In this document: one piece after another, positions 1-7,600 of the stretch
Layout of the letters: every line of letters begins with the position of its first letter
Position numbering within the stretch: the stretch's first letter is position 1
Assembly: GCF_003172895.1 (NCBI RefSeq)
Contig: NZ_QGKL01000035.1
Location: 124,001-188,000 of the forward strand
DNA length: 64,000 nucleotides
Source: Leucothrix arctica
GTDB lineage: Bacteria > Pseudomonadota > Gammaproteobacteria > Thiotrichales > Thiotrichaceae
Direction: 5' to 3'
Made by a program: the position numbers and the translations under genes
The notes under the pieces: generated by a model
What the model was told of the DNA's origin: nothing
Database searches by the model: none
Seen by the model: only the letters and a program-made list of their open reading frames with translations

Positions 1-8
1 TAAGTGGC

Positions 9-524
9 TTATTCGCCTTCGTCTAGGTCGTGCAAGTACTTATATAAAAGTCGTGCAGACTTTGGTGGCTTACTCTTCTTCGCTTCAGCGTTAGCATTGC
101 GAATAAGTTGGCGTAAATACTGTACGTCACAACCCGGAAGCAAGCCGACTAATTCAGTGATTAAATTGTTATCACCTGCAATTAGTTTATCGCGCCACTC
201 TTCAGCTCGGTGCAGCTTTTCAGTTGCCATCACCGCAGGGTGAGCTAGACGATCCATTGTTAAGATCATCAAATCTAGGTCTTCATTTTCAGTACGGCCG
301 CTCATATAACGAATATGACGCTGCAATGCTGCACGCTCTATACGTCGAGCAAGTACTAAGTTTTCACGAAGATCATCTGACATAGGTACTTGATCGAAGT
401 AGCCCTGCGGTAGTGCAATCATTCGCTTTAAAACTGCCTGAATGTGATCTAACTCACGTTTGATCAGGGTTTTGTTTGGACGTTCAGCGTAAACGTAATC
501 TTGTATCTCTTCATCCCAATGCAT
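9..524 (-). CDS. yjgA: YjgA/DarP family ribosome-associated protein
   Basis: This 171-residue protein matches the DUF615 (YjgA, also called DarP) family in length and character: a small, highly charged, all-helical protein that associates with late 50S ribosomal assembly intermediates in E. coli. It begins MHWDEEIQDYVY and contains the family-like segment RPNKTLIKRELDHIQ near the N-terminus, followed by long helices rich in Arg, Leu and Glu and a basic stretch (KKSKPPKSARLL) near the C-terminus. There is no signal peptide, consistent with the cytoplasm. It is transcribed leftward toward the window edge, and the gene upstream of it ends in its own terminator, so it is probably a separate transcription unit. 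Family assignment is by sequence resemblance; function is taken from the family. Confidence 0.9.
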   Translation of the reverse strand: MHWDEEIQDYVYAERPNKTLIKRELDHIQAVLKRMIALPQGYFDQVPMSDDLRENLVLARRIERAALQRHIRYMSGRTENEDLDLMILTMDRLAHPAVMATEKLHRAEEWRDKLIAGDNNLITELVGLLPGCDVQYLRQLIRNANAEAKKSKPPKSARLLYKYLHDLDEGE

Positions 525-600
525 AACTGGACTTCATATTGACTTAACTAATTGGCGAGTTTAGCACTATTAAGAAGTGAAACCAGCTTTGCTAGGCATA

Positions 601-634
601 AAAAAAGGGCGAAGCCGTTAAGCTTCACCCTTTA
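601..634 (-). terminator. Rho-independent terminator after the glycoside-hydrolase-like gene
   Basis: Read on the minus strand, gggtgaagc and gcttcgccc form a nine-pair stem (one G-U) around the loop taacg, followed directly by a run of seven T residues. It lies 20 bp past the stop of the minus-strand gene at 654-2330. Confidence 0.8.
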
Positions 635-653
635 TTTCTATCTACGTTAGCGA

Positions 654-2330
654 TTAACGCTGACGAAGGTACTGCGTAAGTGCACGATATTTTGCAGAGT
701 TAGGGTTTTCTGGACGCTCTAACATAGCAAAGTAGTTACGGTTATCAATGTTTGAAATACCATTGAAGTGCATCATGATGCCACCGCCACTGCGCTTCCA
801 GGCTTGTAAGTACTGCTGGTATGACTGAATCATACGAGGGTCACGGTTAGCATTTGAGAACAGCTCAAAGATCTTCTCATCATGAATTCTGTGAGCGCCA
901 TCTACACGTAGTAAATGCTGACCACCTTCATAAGCGACTAATTTAACACCGTGCTTTTTAGCAAGTGCAACGTTAGGTGTCATACGGTTTTTAACTGCAC
1001 GAGGAATCGCTCCACCAGGGATATTATCTTGGATCAAGTTACCCTGATTAATTTCCCTAAACAGATTGTTCATACCTGCTGCGCCTGAATGTGCCCACTG
1101 ACGTAAAAGGTTGCGGTTTTCAATACGAGCAATGTAATCACCGAAGTATGGTGCGATACCGTAAGCATCAACTTTTTGAGCACAGTTACCGCCTGCTAGA
1201 GGGCAAGTCAGAATCTCTTCACCCATTGCTGGAGCACCTGCGTAAGCAGACACGACACAAACAACACGGTTCTTTTGGTTACCAAATACTTGCTTCCAAA
1301 TATCACAAATCTGACCAGTACGTAGTGCGTTGTAGTTTAACGCCCACTTCAGGTTACGAGAACCTTGGTTGATTTTAGGGTAACCGTTAGGCCACATTTT
1401 CTTACCCATAAGCGTTGCGTGATGAGTTGCTGGGTACATGTAGTTCCAGATCTCATTTGAATACTCAACGTATACTTTAAGGTGAGGCTTAAGGTTTTGC
1501 TTAACAGACTGAGCAAAACGATACATAAACGTGTTATCACCTAGGTGAGGCATCGAGAACCAAGGGTCAACGTTTACTTGGTTAGACAGCTCAACCATTG
1601 TCTCAACAGGCATACCAGCATTCTTATTATAGAAAGCATCGTTTGGTGTTGTACGCTGTTCCCAACGAGTCAGTAGTGTGTCTTTGGTATTCTGCCAAGG
1701 CATGAAACGAATAGAGTTAAACGGTCTGACTGTGTTTAGGTAGTCAGGGTTAAACTTTTGACGACTTGCAACGGCTACAAATTTCTTTGGGATAACTTTG
1801 ACGTTACGAAGGTAGTTACCTGGGTTGATTCGAGTCACGTGTAAGCGAAGGTTACGCTTAGTTGACTTTAAGTTGAATTCGATTCTACCCGGAGCTTCAC
1901 TTGTGATTGTTAGATCACCATGAGGCTTGATATCAACATCACCTTGATAAGTAACAACATAGTCACCCAGTGTGAAGTATTCACCTAAATCCCAAATCGC
2001 ATTGATTGAGGTATAAATAGGTGCTTCACCTGAAGCAGGTAAACGCATTGGCCAACCGAAACGGTCAACTTTAACCTTGTCAGTTTCGCCAGTGTTGAAC
2101 GATTTTTTCTTAGTACAACCCGCATCGATTGGACGATTTTCTTGCCAGTTAAACTCGCAAGATGTAATCCATCCACGAGAGACTTTAAATTTGTCTATGA
2201 AAGGGTTCGATACCGCTATCTGTGAAAGACCACTGGTATTAAATCCAAGTTTATTGCCGGGGTTAGCAGATGCCACAGAGGTCATAGCAAGCATCGCTAC
2301 ACCTAGGCCTAAATTACGCCAAAATTTCAT
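654..2330 (-). CDS. Secreted glycoside-hydrolase-like (cellulose-binding-type) protein
   Basis: A secreted protein of about 558 residues. I chose the ATG at 2330 because ggagct sits seven bases upstream and a clean signal peptide follows (MKFWRNLGLGV... ending ASA-NP); an in-frame ATG at 2348 is an alternative. The C-terminal half looks like a TIM-barrel glycoside hydrolase: VEYSNEIWN has an Asn-Glu pair at 292-293, the position of the acid/base in clan-A enzymes, and VAYEGGQH has Glu468 where the nucleophile would be. Proteins with this YSNEIWN signature are commonly annotated as cellulose-binding or glycosyl hydrolase-like, but I do not recognise a numbered GH family. The N-terminal 200 residues look like a beta-rich accessory domain. 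It is monocistronic, with its own terminator. A role in polysaccharide degradation is inference. Confidence 0.65.
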   Translation of the reverse strand: MKFWRNLGLGVAMLAMTSVASANPGNKLGFNTSGLSQIAVSNPFIDKFKVSRGWITSCEFNWQENRPIDAGCTKKKSFNTGETDKVKVDRFGWPMRLPASGEAPIYTSINAIWDLGEYFTLGDYVVTYQGDVDIKPHGDLTITSEAPGRIEFNLKSTKRNLRLHVTRINPGNYLRNVKVIPKKFVAVASRQKFNPDYLNTVRPFNSIRFMPWQNTKDTLLTRWEQRTTPNDAFYNKNAGMPVETMVELSNQVNVDPWFSMPHLGDNTFMYRFAQSVKQNLKPHLKVYVEYSNEIWNYMYPATHHATLMGKKMWPNGYPKINQGSRNLKWALNYNALRTGQICDIWKQVFGNQKNRVVCVVSAYAGAPAMGEEILTCPLAGGNCAQKVDAYGIAPYFGDYIARIENRNLLRQWAHSGAAGMNNLFREINQGNLIQDNIPGGAIPRAVKNRMTPNVALAKKHGVKLVAYEGGQHLLRVDGAHRIHDEKIFELFSNANRDPRMIQSYQQYLQAWKRSGGGIMMHFNGISNIDNRNYFAMLERPENPNSAKYRALTQYLRQR

Positions 2331-2598
2331 CACAAGCTCCATCTTCATCGGTCGCTATTGTCCTTATTTTTAGTTAATAGTTTTGTTACGCTTTTTCTAG
2401 ACACGCGTTACAAGACTAGATTCATTGTATTAATCAAACTTAATTTTTGAATTTCGCTCTTCAAACAAACTGGGGGTGTGAGTTCAAGGAGGAAGCATAT
2501 TATAGCTACAGTAGGTTGGTCACCGCCTTACGAATTAAGTTCGCAAGGTTAATGTAGGCGACCAGCTGCGGCAGAGTATGACATACTTCCTCTTATCA
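2331..2598. other. Intergenic region between parE and the glycoside-hydrolase-like gene
   Basis: No gene is visible. It must hold the promoter of the minus-strand gene starting at 2330. Near 2514-2570 an imperfect hairpin (arms around tggtc...gcct and aggcgacca) lies just past the parE stop and may act as its terminator, but there is no clear T-run. Confidence 0.4.
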
Positions 2599-4485
2599 TC
2601 AAATTATGGCTAAATCACCCTTACTTTCCAGCCATGCTTTACGATCTGGTGCACGCTTTTTGGCGAGCAGCATATCCATCATACTGTCGGCTTGATCAGG
2701 GTCGTCAAGTGTTAGCTGAATCAAGCGTCGAGTGTCTGGTGCCATACTAGTCTCTCTAAGTTGTCCGGGATTCATTTCACCCAAACCCTTAAATCGAGTA
2801 ACAGACACTTTACCTTTTAGCTTCTGTTTTTCAATACGATCCATAATTGCTTGGCGTTCACTTTCATCCAGTGCGTACTCAACTTTCTTACCAATATCGA
2901 CTCGGTAAAGTGGCGGCATAGCAATGTAGACATGCCCTGCAACGACCATCGGTTTAAAGTGTTTAACGAATAGGGCGCAGATGAGCGTTGCGATATGCGC
3001 ACCATCCGAGTCAGCATCGGCAAGAATGCAAATTTTTCCGTAACGAAGGTTGTCTAGGTTGTCTGAACCGGGGTCAACACCGACAGCAACAGAAATATCG
3101 TGGATTTCATTTGAGCTGAGTACTTGGTCAGAGTCTACTTCCCACGTATTCAAGATCTTACCGCGTAATGGCATGATTGCTTGGAACTCACGATCACGTG
3201 CTTGCTTGGCTGAGCCGCCTGCTGAGTCTCCCTCTACCAAAAATATTTCGGTTCTACTGAGGTCTTGAGAAGAGCAGTCAGCCAACTTACCCGGCAAAGC
3301 TGGGCCAGTTGCTATTTTTTTGCGAACAATTTTCTTGCTGGCTTTTTGTCGCTTTGCTGCGTTAAAAATAACGTGCTCTGCAATTTGGTCACCAATGTCA
3401 GGGTGCTGGTTTAAGAACAGGCTAAAGGCATCTTTAATTGAAGAGGACACAAAGCCCGCAGCATTTCGTGATGATAGTCGTTCTTTGGTTTGGCCAGCAA
3501 ACTGTGGCTCACTCATCTTATAAGAGATGATAAAGCTAATGCGATCCCAAACATCATCGGGAGCAATTTTAATACCACGAGGTAGTAGGTTTCTGAACTC
3601 ACTAAATTCACGTAGTGCATCCGTCAGGCCAGTACGTAAACCATTAACGTGTGTACCATCTTGCGTCGTTGGTATTAGGTTTACATAACTTTCTTGAGTT
3701 AGATCTCCGCCTTCAGGTAACCAAGTCAATGCCCAGTCTACCGCTTCTGTTTCAGTCTTTAATGAGCCAATAAAAGGATGGTCAGGTAGAGTGATGAAAT
3801 CTTTGATTGAGTCAATAAGGTAGTCGGTAAGACCATCTTCGTAATACCACTCAGTCGTATCATTCTTCGCTTCTTCTACGAAGGTAACATGCAAGCCTGG
3901 GCAAAGAACCGCTTTGGCTCTTAGGTTATGCTTGAGGCGTGTTACTGAAAATTTAACCGTGTCAAAGTACTGAGCGTTAGGCCAAAAGTGCAGGGTAGTT
4001 CCGGTGTTTTTCTTACCGACCGTACCAATAACTTCTAGATCGCTAGACTTGTAGCCGTTCTCGAACATCATTTTGTATTCTTTACCGTCACGCTTGATAC
4101 GAACATCAAGAATTAGTGATAAAGCATTTACAACAGATACACCGACACCGTGAAGACCACCAGAGAACTGATAGTTCTTGTCAGAGAACTTTCCACCTGC
4201 GTGGAGCGTACAAAGGATGACTTCAATACCCGGTAGTTTTTTCTCAGGGTGAATGTCGACAGGCATACCACGTCCATCATCCGATACCGAAAGTGAACCG
4301 TCAGCATGAAGTGTAACGTGTATTTTTGTAGCAAAGCCTGAAACGGCTTCATCGACACTATTATCTATGATTTCTTGAGCTAAGTGGTTAGGGCGTGTTG
4401 TATCTGTGTACATACCTGGACGCTTGCGCACAGGGTCTAGACCACTTAATACTTCGATTGCGGATGCGTTATATTCGCTCGTCAT
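2599..4485 (-). CDS. parE: DNA topoisomerase IV subunit B
   Basis: This 628-residue protein is the ATPase subunit of topoisomerase IV, which decatenates daughter chromosomes together with ParC (not in this window). The N-terminal GHKL ATPase shows RKRPGMYTDT, the Asn-containing motif EIIDNSVDEA, DDGRGMPVD and the glycine-rich lid GGLHGVGVSVVNALS. The C-terminal Toprim/TOPRIM-B part shows EGDSAGGSAKQARDREFQ, PLRGKILN and the acidic DADSDGAHI motif, ending in the RFKGLGEMNPGQL signature. Length equals that of E. coli ParE (about 630), clearly shorter than GyrB, which has an insert; this is the reason for calling ParE rather than GyrB. The gene is transcribed leftward after a terminator that separates it from the large surface protein gene. 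Confidence 0.96.
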   Translation of the reverse strand: MTSEYNASAIEVLSGLDPVRKRPGMYTDTTRPNHLAQEIIDNSVDEAVSGFATKIHVTLHADGSLSVSDDGRGMPVDIHPEKKLPGIEVILCTLHAGGKFSDKNYQFSGGLHGVGVSVVNALSLILDVRIKRDGKEYKMMFENGYKSSDLEVIGTVGKKNTGTTLHFWPNAQYFDTVKFSVTRLKHNLRAKAVLCPGLHVTFVEEAKNDTTEWYYEDGLTDYLIDSIKDFITLPDHPFIGSLKTETEAVDWALTWLPEGGDLTQESYVNLIPTTQDGTHVNGLRTGLTDALREFSEFRNLLPRGIKIAPDDVWDRISFIISYKMSEPQFAGQTKERLSSRNAAGFVSSSIKDAFSLFLNQHPDIGDQIAEHVIFNAAKRQKASKKIVRKKIATGPALPGKLADCSSQDLSRTEIFLVEGDSAGGSAKQARDREFQAIMPLRGKILNTWEVDSDQVLSSNEIHDISVAVGVDPGSDNLDNLRYGKICILADADSDGAHIATLICALFVKHFKPMVVAGHVYIAMPPLYRVDIGKKVEYALDESERQAIMDRIEKQKLKGKVSVTRFKGLGEMNPGQLRETSMAPDTRRLIQLTLDDPDQADSMMDMLLAKKRAPDRKAWLESKGDLAII

Positions 4486-4565
4486 AGACTTCCATAATAC
4501 GGTTTAATTTTATGAAAATAGCGTTTCTTGCGGGTGAGGTAAAGTCTTATCTTATGACAAGCATG

Positions 4566-4599
4566 AAAAAGGCCCGAAGCGTAAGCTACGGGCCTTAAT
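4566..4599 (-). terminator. Terminator after the large surface protein gene
   Basis: On the minus strand aaggcccgtagc and gcttcgggcctt pair around a short ttac loop and are followed by ttttt. It lies just past the stop of the gene at 4623-9884 and before parE. Confidence 0.8.
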
Positions 4600-4622
4600 T
4601 TAAGCGAGATTTAACTTATGGC

Positions 4623-7600
4623 TTAAATGATGTTAATTGTAAATTGTGACTCAGTAATACCTCCTTTTCCATCAGATACAGTTATGTAGATTGTATCGGT
4701 GTCACCTGAGCTTGCTTCAGTAGCGTGAGGTGTATATTCAAGAACTGAGCCGTTAAAAGTGATAGAACCACTTAGCGCATCAGCTACTGCAACATAAACT
4801 GAATCACCATCTGCATCAGATAGGTAGTTAGAAATGTCTAAAGTTGTTGTTGTCGTTTTCCCGTCAACATTTTGTGTTGGGATCGACGTAATGACTGGTG
4901 CACTGTTAGTCTGTATGTCAACTTCAACAAACTCAGTTGCTAGGTTACCCTCACCGTCTGATACTTCGTAGTAAAAAGTGTCAATACCAGAAGAGCCTGT
5001 ATTTGCTACATAGATAACATTGTCGCCATCTATAGTTGCAGTACCTTTGCTCGGCGGTGTTGAGATACGTGTTAGCGTAAGTGTATCTCCTTCAGGATCA
5101 GTGTCATCTTCAAGTACACGAATGGTTACCGGAATACCATGACCCTGAACAGCTGAGTAGTTAGGACTCAAGATAGGTGCTTGATTAGTATTCGCTTCAA
5201 CAGTTACGAAAACAGTCGCCGTTGAAGTCGCACCCTCGTTATCACATGCTATGTACACAAATGAGTCTGAACCTGAGAAACCATCAAATGGTGTGTATAC
5301 GATATCAGTTCCACTATTTGAGATATTCACAAAACCACTCGTTGGGTCTGATTGAATACCCGATACACACGTTGTTGTACCATCTGGATCAGAGTCATTC
5401 CCAGCAACATTAATTGTTACTGGAACTTCGTAAGGTGTAGTGGCCGTATCGTCAACTGCAATAGGAGCTTTGTTAGCTTCTGGGCTTACGTTAACAGTCG
5501 CTGTTGCCGTTTCTGTATGACCATTGTTGTCAGTCACTGTGTAAGTGTATGTGTCAACACCCGTAAAGCCAGTTGCAGGCGTGTAAGTCGTTCCAGTGCC
5601 TGTGAAAGTCACTGCTCCGCCTGCTGTCGTTGAAGACACTGCTGTGATAACTAATGTGTCGTTATCGCCATCAGTATCATTCAATAACACGTCCATATTG
5701 ATTGGTGTTTCAAATGGTGTTGTCACCTCATCATCAACCAGTACAGGCGCTTCATTAACTTTAACGACTGTTACTGTTACTGATGCTGTCTGAGTTGCGC
5801 CATTGTTATCAATAATGGTGTAGTCAAATATATCCGTACCATAAAAATCAGGGTTTGGCGTATAAATGATGTTAGTGCCATCAATGACAGCAGTACCACT
5901 AATTGGAGCAGTGTTGCTATCAAGGACTATGAAGTCACCATCATCAGGGTCGCTGTCATTTGACATAACTGCGATTGAGATCGCTGTATCTTCTGGCGTA
6001 CTACGTGAGTCATTTGTTGCTATCGGAGCTGTGTTGACTTTAGTAACGTTAATAGAAACCGTTGCTGTGTCGCTAAGTCCGTCAGGATCAGTGATCGTGT
6101 AGGTAAAGCTATCAGGGCCAGCATAGTCTGTATTTGGCGTGTAAATAATCTCGCCGTTAATTAAAGATACTGATCCGTTAGATGGGTTGCTTGCAATAGC
6201 AACGCTTAGATTGTCTCCATCAGGATCACTATCGTTTGAAATATAGTCAATAGTGACAGGTGTGTTCTCAGGCGTGACTTCAGCGTCATTGACTGCAACA
6301 GGGGAGGAGTTAACATTCGTTACATTAATAATAACGGTTGCTGTATCACTCATTCCGTCAGGGTCAGTAATTGTGTAAGTTAAGTTGTCTGGACCTGAAT
6401 AGCCTGTATTTGGTGTGTAAACAATCTCATTATTAACAACAGAAGCTGTACCATTTGATGGGCCAGACTCAATTGCAACCGTTAGCTCATCACCATCAGG
6501 GTCAGTGTCGTTAGCAAGAACAGTGACTGTTACAGGCGTGTCTTCAGCAGTATCTTTAGTATCATTCACTGCCATTGGTGCTGAGTTAACATCCGTTACA
6601 TTAAGAATAACTGTTGCAGTATCAGTCAAACCGTCAGGGTCTGTGATTGTGTAAGTAAGGCTGTCTGGCCCTGAGTAGCTTGCATTCGGTGTGTAAACAA
6701 TCTCATTGTTAACAACCGTAGCTGTACCGTTTGCTGGGCCAGATGCAATTGTAACAGTAAGATCATCATCGTCAGGGTCAGTATCGTTCGCTAGAACAGA
6801 AACAGTGACAGGTGTATCTTCAGTCGTTGCCTTTGCATCATCTTCAGCAACAGGCATTGAGTTAACAGTCGTTACAGTGATAGTAACGGTTGCCGTGTCA
6901 GACAAACCATCAGGGTCTGTCACTGTATAAGTTAATGTATCAGTGCCTGCGAAGTCAGTGTTAGGTGTATAAACTATCTCACCATCAACAACTGCAGCAG
7001 AACCGTTAGATGGATCAGTAGCAATCGCAACAGTAAGATCATCACCATCAGGGTCAGTATCATTGCCAATAACAGCGACTGTCACAGGTGTGCTTTCTGG
7101 CGTTGCTTCAGAGTCGTCCATCGCTACTGGCGCTGAATTAACATTGGTTACATTAATAGTAACCGTTGCCGTGTCAGACAAGCCGTCAGGGTCAGTAATT
7201 GTATAAGTTAGCGAGTCAGTACCAGAGAAGTTTGTATTAGGTGTGTAAACAACCTCACCATTAACAATCTCCGCAGTACCGTTGGCTGGGTTGCTTGCTA
7301 ACGTAACGACAAAATCATCACCATCAGGGTCAGTATCGTTGCCAATAACAGCGACTGTTACAGCTGTGTTTTCTGGCGTTACTTCAGAATCATCCATCGC
7401 CACTGGCGCTGCATTTACATTAGTTACATTGATAGTAACTGTTGCAGTATCAGACAGGCCTTCAGGGTCAGTAATGGTATAAGTTAATGTGTCAGTACCC
7501 GAGAAGTTTGTGTTAGGCGTGTAAACAACCTCACCATTAACAATTTCTGCAGTACCGTTAGCTGGGTTGCTTGCCAGTGTAACAACTAAGTCATCACCAT

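Noticed and set aside
2510-2575. Imperfect hairpin after parE considered as an RNA gene or REP element
   Set aside because: Only one copy is seen in the window, the stem is bulged and there is no T-run; too weak for a call.
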